Positions 1 through 7,945 of a stretch of 58,819 nucleotides of DNA are shown here, in pieces. The translations under genes and the position numbers were made by a program. The notes beneath the pieces were generated by a model, which worked only from the letters and a program-made list of their open reading frames with translations, did no database searches and had not been told where the DNA came from. The DNA is from an uncultured Lachnospiraceae bacterium (GTDB lineage: Bacteria > Bacillota > Clostridia > Lachnospirales > Lachnospiraceae): the NCBI GenBank assembly GCA_947650155.1, contig CANSUS010000018.1, forward strand, positions 1-58,819, in the 5' to 3' direction. Position 1 is the first letter of the stretch, and each line of letters begins with the position of its first letter.

Positions 1-195
1 TAGTATTGATTTTTCAAGGAGCAAATCCCATTTTTAATGTGGGAAGTTTGAGTTAATTACTTAATATCATAGCAGAAAATCAAAAATCGGAAAAGTGTAT
101 TTTATATAAACATGTAAAAGCAATGAAAGAAACCGGTAAAAAAGAGTAAAAATCTGCCTGTTTATGTGCAGGAGAGAATATAAGGAGGAGCGGAA
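1..195. other. Leader region, no gene seen
   Basis: AT-rich stretch before the first gene. I see no complete coding region and no convincing -35/-10 pair. A weak 5-bp hairpin (TCCCA/TGGGA) lies near 27-45. The only clear signal is the AAGGAGGAG ribosome site at about 182-190 serving the following gene. Confidence 0.5.
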
Positions 196-999
196 ATGAG
201 GATTATTATGTTAGGAACAGGAAGTGCAACAGTGACCCAGTGTTACAATACCTGCTTTCTGTTAAAAGAAAAGAAAGACTGTTTTTTAGTGGATGGAGGC
301 GGCGGAAATGGGATTCTGACACAGCTTGAAAAAGCAGGAGAAGATTGGAAGAATATTCATGATATATTTGTAACACATAAACATATAGATCATATATTGG
401 GCATTATCTGGATTGTGAGGGTCATCTGTCAGGGAATGAATCAGGGAAAGTACGAAGGCGAACTGAGGGTATATGCCCATAAGGAGTTAATAGAGATTTT
501 AGAAAATATGCTCTATACCCTGATCCGTGAAAAAGAGACAAAACTGATCGGAAAGAGGGTGCATCTTATTTGCGTGGAGGACGGAGAAGAAAAGACGATC
601 CTGCAAAGAAAAACCGTTTTTTTTGATATTCATTCTACGAAGGCAAAGCAGTTTGGCTTTACCATCTGTCTGGAAAACGGCGGCAGGATGACCTGCTGCG
701 GGGATGAGCCTTATAAGGAAGCGGCAGAACCGTATGCAGCGGGCAGCAAATGGCTGCTGCATGAGGCATTCTGTCTCTATTCACAGGCAGATATTTTTAA
801 ACCTTATGAAAAACATCATTCTACAGTATTGGAAGCATGCCGTACCGCAGAGAAACTGGGAATTGAGAATTTGCTGCTTTACCATACGGAGGATAAGAAT
901 ATTGTAAACAGAAAGGAACTGTATACAGAGGAAGGAAAAAAGGTTTTTTCGGGGAAAATATATGTGCCGGAGGATCTGGAAACGATTGAAATAAGTTAA
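196..999 (+). CDS. MBL-fold metallo-hydrolase (RNase Z-like)
   Basis: A 267-residue protein of the metallo-beta-lactamase fold. The metal-binding signature THKHIDH lies near residues 60-66, after a beta-strand ending FLVDGGGG. Further likely ligands are in CCGDEPY (about 176-182), LLHEAF and the KHHST segment near 212. The order resembles RNase Z/ElaC-like and arylsulfatase-like MBL proteins, and the length is close to theirs. The long RNase Z arm that recognises tRNA is not obvious, so a small-molecule or unspecified phosphodiester substrate is as likely. The start is fixed by AAGGAGGAG seven bases upstream. It ends only 7 bp from the convergent azlD gene. The fold is clear; the substrate is unknown. 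Confidence 0.8.
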   Translation: MRIIMLGTGSATVTQCYNTCFLLKEKKDCFLVDGGGGNGILTQLEKAGEDWKNIHDIFVTHKHIDHILGIIWIVRVICQGMNQGKYEGELRVYAHKELIEILENMLYTLIREKETKLIGKRVHLICVEDGEEKTILQRKTVFFDIHSTKAKQFGFTICLENGGRMTCCGDEPYKEAAEPYAAGSKWLLHEAFCLYSQADIFKPYEKHHSTVLEACRTAEKLGIENLLLYHTEDKNIVNRKELYTEEGKKVFSGKIYVPEDLETIEIS

Positions 1000-1006
1000 T
1001 TGGCAT

Positions 1007-1309
1007 CTACAGGAACAGTTCAAATATAAAAACTGCCAGGCAGGAGAAAACGGCTACCTGAAACAGACTTTTACCGTACCATGCAAGTAATATCCCTGTT
1101 ATTAATGCAAAACCCCCGGACCATATGCTGCCTGTCGATTCTAATATGGCAGGAAAGGTCATAACGGACAAAGTTACATAAGGAACATAAAATAAAAAAG
1201 ATCTTATTGTTTTATTTTTTATTTCTTTTCGGATCAAAGTAAGCGGAAGCACGCGGATCAGATAACTGACAGCAGCCATTATTAAAATATACAGATAAAT
1301 ATTATGCAT
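1007..1309 (-). CDS. azlD: AzlD-family branched-chain amino acid transport protein
   Basis: A 100-residue, very hydrophobic protein with about four membrane segments and the family-typical N-terminal stretch SYLIRVLPLTLIRK. AzlD is the small subunit of the AzlCD exporter, which pumps branched-chain amino acids and analogues out of the cell; here it sits directly downstream of azlC with a 26-bp gap, as expected. The start has GGAGG six bases upstream. It is convergent with the MBL hydrolase with almost no space between them, so transcripts from the two sides probably overlap. Confidence 0.88.
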   Translation of the reverse strand: MHNIYLYILIMAAVSYLIRVLPLTLIRKEIKNKTIRSFLFYVPYVTLSVMTFPAILESTGSIWSGGFALITGILLAWYGKSLFQVAVFSCLAVFIFELFL

Positions 1310-1335
1310 GGGAAACCTCCATTGTATCAGGTATT

Positions 1336-2043
1336 TTATTCTTCCGGCGCAGGAAAAAGAACGGCCGCTGCGGCAGAAAGGAAAATGGTAAGCAGGATGA
1401 TGCGCATACCGGAGGAGAGGAAGGAAAATAACGGAAGTCTTGCCGTAAGATAACTGGCGAGCATGGATATTACGACCAGTCCGGCAATGATCTTATTTTT
1501 CTTTGCAGGCGGTATGATAATGGCAAGAAACATGCCGTATAATCCGACACTGAGGGCGCTTACCACATTTGAGGGAAGAACATTTCCGCATAATACGCCA
1601 AGGCAGGTGCCGAGCGCCCAGCCGGGAGCAGCGATAAGGATAATGCCGTAGGTATAAAAAGGATTTAATTTTCCGGGAAATGACATGGACATGCCAAAGA
1701 TTTCATCCGTCACATCAAATCCGATGAAAAGTCTGTGTATAATAGAAGTATCAGGCGATAGTTTCTGGCTTAAGGAGCAGGACATTAAAAGATATCTGGC
1801 ATTTGCCACTAAAATCATAACTGCCATTTCCAAATAGCTTCCCTGTGCGGCAATGACGGTAAATCCTGCGGCCTGTCCGGCAGATGCGTTTACAAGCAGA
1901 CTGGTAATCGTCGCCTGAAAGGCGGTCATTCCCGCATTTTTGGCGGCAATGCCAAGCGTAAAAGAAACAGCCAGATAACCAAGGCTGATCGGGATGCCGT
2001 GTTGTAATCCTTTCCGGAAACAAAGCCGGTTTTCTTTTTTCAT
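1336..2043 (-). CDS. azlC: AzlC-family branched-chain amino acid exporter
   Basis: A 235-residue integral membrane protein. It starts with the AzlC-type segment GIPISLGYLAVSFTLGIAA and continues with alternating hydrophobic segments, including the family-like LLVNASAGQAAG, ANARYLLMSCSLS and FDVTDEIF motifs. In Bacillus the AzlCD pair exports leucine analogues; substrate here is inferred from family. AGGAGA precedes the ATG, and a promoter on the same strand lies about 55 bp upstream. Together with azlD it forms a two-gene operon. Confidence 0.92.
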   Translation of the reverse strand: MKKENRLCFRKGLQHGIPISLGYLAVSFTLGIAAKNAGMTAFQATITSLLVNASAGQAAGFTVIAAQGSYLEMAVMILVANARYLLMSCSLSQKLSPDTSIIHRLFIGFDVTDEIFGMSMSFPGKLNPFYTYGIILIAAPGWALGTCLGVLCGNVLPSNVVSALSVGLYGMFLAIIIPPAKKNKIIAGLVVISMLASYLTARLPLFSFLSSGMRIILLTIFLSAAAAVLFPAPEE

Positions 2044-2099
2044 AATCAGTGTTTCTCCTTTCAGAAAATCCGATAGTTTATTCTGAAATGTATTTTAAT

Positions 2100-2129
2100 A
2101 GTATAATACGTTTATGAAAAATAGTCTAA
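2100..2129 (-). promoter_or_regulatory. Candidate sigma-A promoter for azlCD
   Basis: On the minus strand TTAGAC (2129-2124) and TATACT (2105-2100) are separated by 18 bp, about 55 bp before the azlC start. Confidence 0.55.
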
Positions 2130-2161
2130 TGATAATTTTTTAATGCAGGAACGGTTTAACA

Positions 2162-2191
2162 TTGACTCTGAGGACTTAATTGTGGTATGAT
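2162..2191 (+). promoter_or_regulatory. Candidate sigma-A promoter for the HPt gene
   Basis: TTGACT (2162-2167) and TATGAT (2186-2191) with an 18-bp spacer, about 70 bp before the HPt start. It points away from the azlCD promoter, so the two are divergent. Confidence 0.55.
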
Positions 2192-2262
2192 TATTGAAGT
2201 CTGAATGAGTTCCATGAGAAAAGTTCTTAAGAAATCGAGTTATGAAAGAAGGAGATAGAGTT

Positions 2263-2634
2263 ATGGATGAGGAATTTAAAAAACTGCTGATAGAGAACGG
2301 TGCAGATGTGGAAACTACCATTAAGCGTTTTATGGGAAATGAAGGATTATATGTCAAATTTCTTATGAAGTTTCAGGACGATAAGAACTATGAGAGCATA
2401 CAGGAGCATGTGGCTGATGGGAAATATGAAGATGCCTTTAACGATGCTCATACATTAAAAGGCGTATCCGCGAATTTGGGCCTGAACCCAATTTATGAAG
2501 GAGCGTCAAAACTTGTAGAACTTTTAAGAGGCAAACAGCCGGAAGAAATAGACGTTGAAGAAGTAAACCGCGTGAAGGATGAACTGGGGGAAAAATGCAG
2601 TCTTTTCCGCAAGCTGTTAAAAGAACACGAATAG
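2263..2634 (+). CDS. Stand-alone histidine phosphotransfer (HPt) protein
   Basis: A 123-residue helical protein with the HPt signature DAHTLKGVSANLG around residue 63, where the histidine would carry phosphate between a hybrid kinase receiver and a second receiver. I chose the ATG at 2263 rather than an in-frame ATG at 2242 because AAGGAG lies about 8 bases before 2263, while nothing suitable precedes 2242. It is monocistronic: own promoter upstream, strong hairpin downstream. The double-receiver hybrid kinase 12.5 kb downstream has no HPt domain of its own and is the obvious candidate donor; that link is inference. Confidence 0.87.
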   Translation: MDEEFKKLLIENGADVETTIKRFMGNEGLYVKFLMKFQDDKNYESIQEHVADGKYEDAFNDAHTLKGVSANLGLNPIYEGASKLVELLRGKQPEEIDVEEVNRVKDELGEKCSLFRKLLKEHE

Positions 2635-2645
2635 GTTAGTTATAT

Positions 2646-2718
2646 AAAAAATAAGTACAGGACAGGAGATCATACATGGAATGCATGAAGTGATGTTTTG
2701 GTTCTGTACTTATTTTTT
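2646..2718. terminator. Bidirectional terminator with a long loop
   Basis: Arms 2646-2660 and 2704-2718 form a perfect 15-bp stem with A-tract and T-tract flanks, lying between convergent HPt and hemerythrin genes. The loop is 43 nt, longer than usual for an intrinsic terminator. Confidence 0.75.
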
Positions 2719-2751
2719 TATGTTCTGTATTTTTCGGTATGTCTGTCCGGA

Positions 2752-3150
2752 TTATTTTACCAGAAGCATATCTACTTTTTTTATGTGGTTGATCAGCCAG
2801 CCTGCCAGAAATTCCAAAAGATTTTCAACGGTCTCATTCTGTTCATCAAGATCATTTTCCAACGCGTCTATATCGATCTGAGAAAGGCTGTCCTCAAACT
2901 GACGGTGCTGTGCAGCGTGTTCTGTGATGTAGGGATAATCGATACTTTTCTGATAAGCTTCTTCGTGTGAAAAATGTACTCTTGTGTAATCGATCAGTTC
3001 CGAAACTAATTGAACGATAGCAGATGTCTTATCCTGTGAGAAATCATCCTGAAGCAGATCGTAGGTTTCCTGCGCGAGTTCAAATAGTCTGGTATGTTCT
3101 TTGTCGATAAAATCTATACCGGTATAATAATCGGGTTTCATTTCGTACAT
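2752..3150 (-). CDS. Bacteriohemerythrin
   Basis: A 132-residue hemerythrin-fold protein that binds oxygen at a non-haem di-iron centre. All expected ligands are visible: H19, H59 and E63 (HFSHEE), H78 and H82 (EHAAQH), H122 and D127 (NHIKKVD). In anaerobes these proteins are thought to sense or bind stray O2. A longer reading from 3213 exists, but GGAAGGAGG sits seven bases before the ATG at 3150, which fixes the start. Its own promoter lies upstream on the minus strand. It sits between an HPt protein and an HD-GYP regulator, hinting at an oxygen-related input to local signalling (inference). Confidence 0.9.
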   Translation of the reverse strand: MYEMKPDYYTGIDFIDKEHTRLFELAQETYDLLQDDFSQDKTSAIVQLVSELIDYTRVHFSHEEAYQKSIDYPYITEHAAQHRQFEDSLSQIDIDALENDLDEQNETVENLLEFLAGWLINHIKKVDMLLVK

Positions 3151-3184
3151 GTAGCATCCTCCTTCCGTTCTTTTTTCCTCACTA

Positions 3185-3213
3185 ATATTACTCCCTTTTT
3201 CTGGTAGAATCAA
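3185..3213 (-). promoter_or_regulatory. Candidate sigma-A promoter for hemerythrin
   Basis: Minus-strand TTGATT (3213-3208) and TAATAT (3190-3185) with a 17-bp spacer, 35 bp before the ATG. Confidence 0.6.
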
Positions 3214-3292
3214 GGGTTAGTTTACTAAAAAACAGGATCTGATAAAATGGAAAAGCAGAGGCCTCATTGTAAGCGAAAAGCTGGAAAAGATA

Positions 3293-3321
3293 TTGACATT
3301 TCAGATGAAAAATGATATACA
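3293..3321 (+). promoter_or_regulatory. Sigma-A promoter for the first HD-GYP regulator
   Basis: TTGACA (3293-3298), a 17-bp spacer and TATACA (3316-3321), about 50 bp before the gene start. A near-consensus match. Confidence 0.75.
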
Positions 3322-3370
3322 ATTAATAGATTAATGCACGAAGGAAAAAGAAATAAAAAGAGGAGATCAT

Positions 3371-4453
3371 ATGGAAAAACAGCGTATATTGATTGTTGAT
3401 GATGAAGAAGTAAACAGGGCGATACTTGGAGTGATATTCCGTTCTACATATGAGATAGTTGAGGCATCTAACGGTCAGGAAGCGATAGAACAGCTGAAAG
3501 AGAATCCGAATCTGGCGTTAGTTTGTCTGGATGTGGTCATGCCGGTATTAGACGGTTTTGGCGTATTGGAATACATGAAGGAGCAACAGATGCTGGAGCA
3601 GGTTCCAGTCATTCTCATTACCGGAGAGACAGTCAGGGACAGCGAGGACAGGGCATATGCCTACGGTATTGCGGATGTTATGCATAAACCTTTCTACCAT
3701 GATATTGTAAAGAGAAGAGCAAGCAATATTATAGAATTGTACCAGCATAAGAATTATATGGAAACCCGCCTTCGTGAACAGGAACAGGAACTGGCTGCGA
3801 AGGAGAAGCAGATACAGGAAAATAATGACTTTATGATTGAGGCGCTCAGTTCTGTCGTAGAGTTCAGAAATTCCGAGACGGGAGAGCATGTCAGACGGAT
3901 TAAATATTTTACAAGAATTTTATTAAAATATCTTGCCAAATATTTCCCGGAATACGGTATTACGCCTGTTCAAATTTCGGAGATTACCAGAGCGTCAGCA
4001 TTACATGATATTGGAAAGATTGCGATACCTGATGCGATTTTGTTAAAACCGGGCAAGCTGACGGAAAAAGAATTTGAAGTCATGAAAACGCATACGGTTG
4101 CAGGCTGTAGAATTTTGGAAAGCTTTAAGAAGAATCAGTCAGAAGAATTTTATCAGTATTGTTATGACATTTGTCGTTATCATCATGAGAGATGGGACGG
4201 AAAAGGTTATCCTGATCATCTGGTGGGGGATGAGATCCCGATCAGCGCTCAGATTGTTTCCATCGCAGATGTATATGACGCGCTTGTCAGTGAAAGAGTA
4301 TATAAAGGGGCATATGCCAATAATGCGGCGTATTCTATGATTATGAATGGTGAATGCGGTCAGTTTTCACCAACTGTACTGGAATGTTTTGATCTTGCTA
4401 AAGAAGATTTCTTCAATATCGTAGAAGTAATTAAGATGTTTGACTTTTCTTAA
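3371..4453 (+). CDS. Response regulator with HD-GYP domain (c-di-GMP phosphodiesterase)
   Basis: A 360-residue two-domain protein. Residues 1-125 form a receiver with phospho-acceptor D54 in CLDVVMP, the DD pair at 10-11 and the lysine in MHKPF. A short coiled linker (about 130-155) leads to an intact HD-GYP domain: ETGEHVRR, H212-D213 in LHDIGKIAIP, a THTVAG motif, and HHERWDGKGYP. HD-GYP enzymes hydrolyse cyclic di-GMP or related dinucleotides using metal ions bound by these residues. All ligands are present, so activity is expected. AGAGGAGAT precedes the ATG. The gene has its own promoter and terminator, and its architecture is closely repeated by the gene at 13740. Confidence 0.92.
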   Translation: MEKQRILIVDDEEVNRAILGVIFRSTYEIVEASNGQEAIEQLKENPNLALVCLDVVMPVLDGFGVLEYMKEQQMLEQVPVILITGETVRDSEDRAYAYGIADVMHKPFYHDIVKRRASNIIELYQHKNYMETRLREQEQELAAKEKQIQENNDFMIEALSSVVEFRNSETGEHVRRIKYFTRILLKYLAKYFPEYGITPVQISEITRASALHDIGKIAIPDAILLKPGKLTEKEFEVMKTHTVAGCRILESFKKNQSEEFYQYCYDICRYHHERWDGKGYPDHLVGDEIPISAQIVSIADVYDALVSERVYKGAYANNAAYSMIMNGECGQFSPTVLECFDLAKEDFFNIVEVIKMFDFS

Positions 4454-4470
4454 GATATGAAAAATATGGT

Positions 4471-4507
4471 AAAGACAGCAAAGCAGTACATTTGTTTTGC
4501 TGTCTTT
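4471..4507 (+). terminator. Intrinsic terminator
   Basis: Perfect 12-bp stem, arms 4471-4482 and 4496-4507, ending in a T-run. It separates the first HD-GYP gene from the kinase gene. Confidence 0.75.
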
Positions 4508-4513
4508 TAGTGA

Positions 4514-4542
4514 TTGCTACAGACCGGAAAAACCGGAATAAT
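4514..4542 (+). promoter_or_regulatory. Candidate promoter for the signalling operon
   Basis: TTGCTA (4514-4519) and AATAAT (4537-4542) with a 17-bp spacer. The spacer contains CCGG-AAAAA-CCGG (4524-4536), a small inverted repeat that could bind a regulator. The match is only moderate. Confidence 0.4.
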
Positions 4543-4559
4543 TTGGATGGAGTATTATT

Positions 4560-5990
4560 ATGGGACAGAGTGACTTTGGAATCTTTCCTATGGATGATGC
4601 ACTGGAAATGATTCTTGTATTCGATCAGAAAGGAACCATTACTTATGCCAATGCTGCCGCAAAGAAAAATATGGGATACGAAGAAGATATCTGCGGCATG
4701 CATATTGGAAAAGTATTTTCCAATACTTTTAAAGGTACAGTAGAAGAGTTTGAGGCAGAATATTCCTTTGACGGTAAAATTCATAATCTTACAGCTTACC
4801 GGAAAAATCTTACCTGCTTTCCTGTAGAAACGCGTATTGTGAAGCGGGAAGAACAGAATCTCTATATCTGTATGGCAAACGACATATTGGAAAAAGAACA
4901 TCTGGCAAGAGAAATTGAGCAGGTAAGACAGGACGCCGGTCAGGCGATGAAAGTAAAATCGGAATTTGTTGCCAATGTGACGCATGAACTGCGGACGCCG
5001 GTGAATGGGGTTCTGGGAAATGTCAGGGAGCTTCTGCCGGAGGAGACAGACAGCAAAAAACTTCGTATTTTGCGTTTGATAGAACGCTGCTGCGACGATA
5101 TGAATAAAATCATTAATAATATTCTTGATTTTTCCAAGCTGGAAGCCGGAAAATTTACTTTGGAACCGCGCCGGTTCAATTTCAGGAATATGCTTGATTA
5201 TGTAAAGTCCAGCCATATTCACAGGATTACTGAAAAAGGACTGGAATTTTTTATGTCGGTATCTCCGCAGGTGCCGGAGTATATTATAGGAGATGAGCTG
5301 CGCATTGTGCAGATCTTAAATAACCTGATTTCCAATGCACAGAAATTTACTTCAGTAGGAAAAATCAGTGTGGAGATCCTTATGACAGCCCGGATGAAAG
5401 ATACGGTTGAGCTGTTCTTTCTGGTACACGATACAGGAATCGGAATTGATAAAGTTGATCAGGATAAATTATTTAAAAGTTTTTCTCAGGTAGATGCTTC
5501 GATTTCCAGAAAATACGGCGGCACCGGTCTGGGACTCAATATCTGTAAGCAGCTGGTAGAGCTTATGGGCGGGAACATTGCGGTAGAAAGCAAAAAGAAT
5601 AAAGGAACTACTTTTTCCTTTTCCATATGGGCGGGAGTGGACAGCGTGGACGGGGAAGAAACGTCAGGGGAAATGGTTGCCGTAGATAAAATGGTATCCA
5701 TGTATTTCGGAATGCCGGAGGACGAGGAAGAAGGCGATGACATTAAAAAGTATGGCACGCCGGAAAATAAAGAAGCTCTGCAAAAAAATCTGTCAAAACT
5801 GATTCTCAGTGTGGAAATGGAAAATTGGGAAAAAGCAGAGGGATTTATGGAAACGATCAAGCAACTGACGGATGAGGCTCCCAGAGAAGTGAGCAGAACA
5901 ATATTGAAGCTGAAAATGGCAATCCAGAAAGAAAACTACGAAAAGGTTTCCGCAGGTTTTGAAGAACTAAAGAAACTGATGGAAGAGTAG
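4560..5990 (+). CDS. Soluble PAS-domain sensor histidine kinase
   Basis: A 476-residue kinase with no membrane segment. Residues 10-105 look like a PAS domain (LVFDQKGTITYANAAA); a helix leads to the HisKA domain with H142 in NVTHELRTP. The ATPase domain follows, with the N-box LNNLISNAQKF, G1 box HDTGIGI and G2 box YGGTGLGLNICKQL. The last ~95 residues are an acidic, helical extension of unknown role. It would autophosphorylate on H142 and pass phosphate to a receiver; the regulator starting 17 bp downstream at 6008 is the nearest candidate. The start is supported by GGATGGAG. The cytoplasmic location suggests an internal signal. Confidence 0.9.
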   Translation: MGQSDFGIFPMDDALEMILVFDQKGTITYANAAAKKNMGYEEDICGMHIGKVFSNTFKGTVEEFEAEYSFDGKIHNLTAYRKNLTCFPVETRIVKREEQNLYICMANDILEKEHLAREIEQVRQDAGQAMKVKSEFVANVTHELRTPVNGVLGNVRELLPEETDSKKLRILRLIERCCDDMNKIINNILDFSKLEAGKFTLEPRRFNFRNMLDYVKSSHIHRITEKGLEFFMSVSPQVPEYIIGDELRIVQILNNLISNAQKFTSVGKISVEILMTARMKDTVELFFLVHDTGIGIDKVDQDKLFKSFSQVDASISRKYGGTGLGLNICKQLVELMGGNIAVESKKNKGTTFSFSIWAGVDSVDGEETSGEMVAVDKMVSMYFGMPEDEEEGDDIKKYGTPENKEALQKNLSKLILSVEMENWEKAEGFMETIKQLTDEAPREVSRTILKLKMAIQKENYEKVSAGFEELKKLMEE

Positions 5991-6007
5991 GATGGAGGGA
6001 GCGACAT

Positions 6008-7081
6008 ATGGACAGCGATACGAAAGCAATAAATGGGGCAAAGATTTTAATTATAGATGATGTGGAAACGAACAGAGTTATCTTAGAGAAGATTATATTG
6101 AAAATGGGATGCTGCCCGGTTATGGCAGGCAGCGCCATCCAGGCGCTTGAAATCATACCTGAATGCCGTCCTAAACTGATTTTGTCGGATATTTCCATGC
6201 CGGAAATGGATGGATATGAACTTTGCAGAATTTTGAAAAAAGATCCCAAGACGAGGGATATTCCGATTATTTTTATTTCCGCATTTGATGATCCGAAAGA
6301 AATTGTAAAAGGGTTTTCTCTTGGCGGAGAAGATTATATTACGAAGCCGTTTATCCCTGAAGTTGTACAGGCGAGAGTGGGGGTGCACCTGCATTTATAT
6401 GAGGCAAATCGGGAAATCATCGAGGCAAACAGGCAGCTGCGTGTTTCGGTAAAGGAACAGCTGCGTCAGATGGAACAGGAAAAGAAAGGAATGTTGTATG
6501 CACTTGCAAATGTTGCAGCAGAGAATTCTTTTTATGAAAAGGATTTTGTTGTCAGACTGCGCAATAATTGCCGCATTTTGGCACAGAGTATGCAGTTTTC
6601 ACCTGTATTTTCTCAAAAAATTTCCGATACATATATTGATACTGTCGAACTTGCGGCGCCGCTTTGCGATATTGGCAATATAGGGATTCCAAAGGAAATT
6701 TTGCAGAAAGAATCGCAGCTTACTGCAGAAGAAATGGAACTGGTACAAAATCATACAAATATTGGTACAAAACTTTTGCGTGACCTTCATACAACAAACG
6801 ATTATAATGATTTTATACAGACTTCCATAGATATTGCGCATTATCATCATGAAAACTGGGATGGCAGCGGATATCCCGAAGGGCTGAAAGGGGAAGAAAT
6901 TCCTTTAGCGGCGCAGATCGTAGCTATGGTAGACGTCTTTTGCTCCCTGACAGAGAAGAGGACATACCGAAAGGCGTACAGCAGAGAAGAAGCGATTGAA
7001 ATCATGAAAGGGGAAGCGGAAAAGAAATTTCATCCCGAAATTTTTAAAATATTTTGTAAGATATCAAGGCAGTTATGCTAA
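6008..7081 (+). CDS. Response regulator with degenerate HD-GYP domain
   Basis: A 357-residue protein with a normal receiver (D61 in LSDISMP, DD at 17-18, lysine in ITKPF) followed by a coiled linker and an HD-GYP-like domain. The domain keeps NHTNIG and HHENWDGSGYP. It lacks two usual metal-binding positions: the ETGxH segment reads YEKDFVVRL, and the HD pair reads C220-D221 (LCDIGNIGIP). It is therefore probably not a working phosphodiesterase and may act as a binding or scaffold protein, though this needs testing. It starts 17 bp after the PAS kinase and is 39 bp from cheR, so it is in the same transcript as both. GATGGAGGGAG supports the start. Confidence 0.88.
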   Translation: MDSDTKAINGAKILIIDDVETNRVILEKIILKMGCCPVMAGSAIQALEIIPECRPKLILSDISMPEMDGYELCRILKKDPKTRDIPIIFISAFDDPKEIVKGFSLGGEDYITKPFIPEVVQARVGVHLHLYEANREIIEANRQLRVSVKEQLRQMEQEKKGMLYALANVAAENSFYEKDFVVRLRNNCRILAQSMQFSPVFSQKISDTYIDTVELAAPLCDIGNIGIPKEILQKESQLTAEEMELVQNHTNIGTKLLRDLHTTNDYNDFIQTSIDIAHYHHENWDGSGYPEGLKGEEIPLAAQIVAMVDVFCSLTEKRTYRKAYSREEAIEIMKGEAEKKFHPEIFKIFCKISRQLC

Positions 7082-7123
7082 ACTGTTTTTGATAATATTT
7101 ATAAAAGAAGGTGTAGGGAATTG

Positions 7124-7942
7124 ATGACAGATGAGGAATTTATACGGATCTCCAGTTATTTAAAGCAGCGGTATGGAATCAACATGACACAGAAAAAGGT
7201 GATTGTGAACGGAAGGCTGGAAAATTATATACGGCATAATGGCTGGGGAAATTATAATGAGTACATGAATGCAGTGGAGAATGATGTATCTGGCGGACTG
7301 GAAAAAGAACTTTTAAATCTTTTGACGACGAATTATACATATTTTATGAGAGAGTTCGAGCATTTTGAGTTCTTTAAAAAAAATGTACTGCCGTGGATAA
7401 AGGAGAAAGAGGGAAAGACAAAAGATGTGCGTGTCTGGTGCGGTGCGGCTTCCACCGGGGAAGAACCCTATATGATCGCGATGGTTTTACAGGATTTTTT
7501 TGGGTTAGAAGCACAGTCATGGGACACGAAGGTTTTGGCGACAGATATTTCCGTGCAGGTGTTACAGCAGGCAATCGCAGGAAGTTACAGTGAAGACAGA
7601 CTGAAAAGTATTCCTGAACATTGGAAAAAGAAGTTTTTTACCAAAATGCAGGGCGGGGAAATTTATCAGGTAAAACCTGAGTTGAAGCAGGAAGTTATTT
7701 TCAGACAGTTTAACCTGATGGACCCTTTTCCCTTTAAAAGAAAAATGCATACTATATTTTTGCGCAATGTTATGATATATTTTGATGAGAAGACAAAAAT
7801 AGACTTATTGCGGAAAGTGTATGACTTGTTGGAACCGGGCGGGTATCTTTTTATTGGAATGACAGAATCGTTAGACAGAAACGCCGTACCGTTTAAAATG
7901 ATCCAACCGTCTATATTCAAAAAAGAGGGAGGAATTAATTAA
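7124..7942 (+). CDS. cheR: CheR-type protein-glutamate methyltransferase
   Basis: A 272-residue methyltransferase. The N-terminal helical part (residues 1-85, including LLTTNYTYFMRE) is followed by the SAM-binding Rossmann domain with VWCGAASTGEEPYMIAM and the later FLRNVMIYFD and LEPGGYLFIGMTES segments, all typical of CheR. It adds methyl groups from S-adenosylmethionine to glutamates on the MCP signalling helices, setting receptor sensitivity. A TTG at 7121 is in frame just before the ATG at 7124; AAGGTG about ten bases upstream favours the ATG. It is followed after 3 bp by cheB, so the methylation and demethylation pair are co-expressed. Confidence 0.93.
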   Translation: MTDEEFIRISSYLKQRYGINMTQKKVIVNGRLENYIRHNGWGNYNEYMNAVENDVSGGLEKELLNLLTTNYTYFMREFEHFEFFKKNVLPWIKEKEGKTKDVRVWCGAASTGEEPYMIAMVLQDFFGLEAQSWDTKVLATDISVQVLQQAIAGSYSEDRLKSIPEHWKKKFFTKMQGGEIYQVKPELKQEVIFRQFNLMDPFPFKRKMHTIFLRNVMIYFDEKTKIDLLRKVYDLLEPGGYLFIGMTESLDRNAVPFKMIQPSIFKKEGGIN

Positions 7943-7945
7943 TGT

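Noticed and set aside
4431-5222. 263-codon minus-strand open frame
   Set aside because: Antisense to the PAS kinase with its well-defined HisKA domain; no ribosome site.
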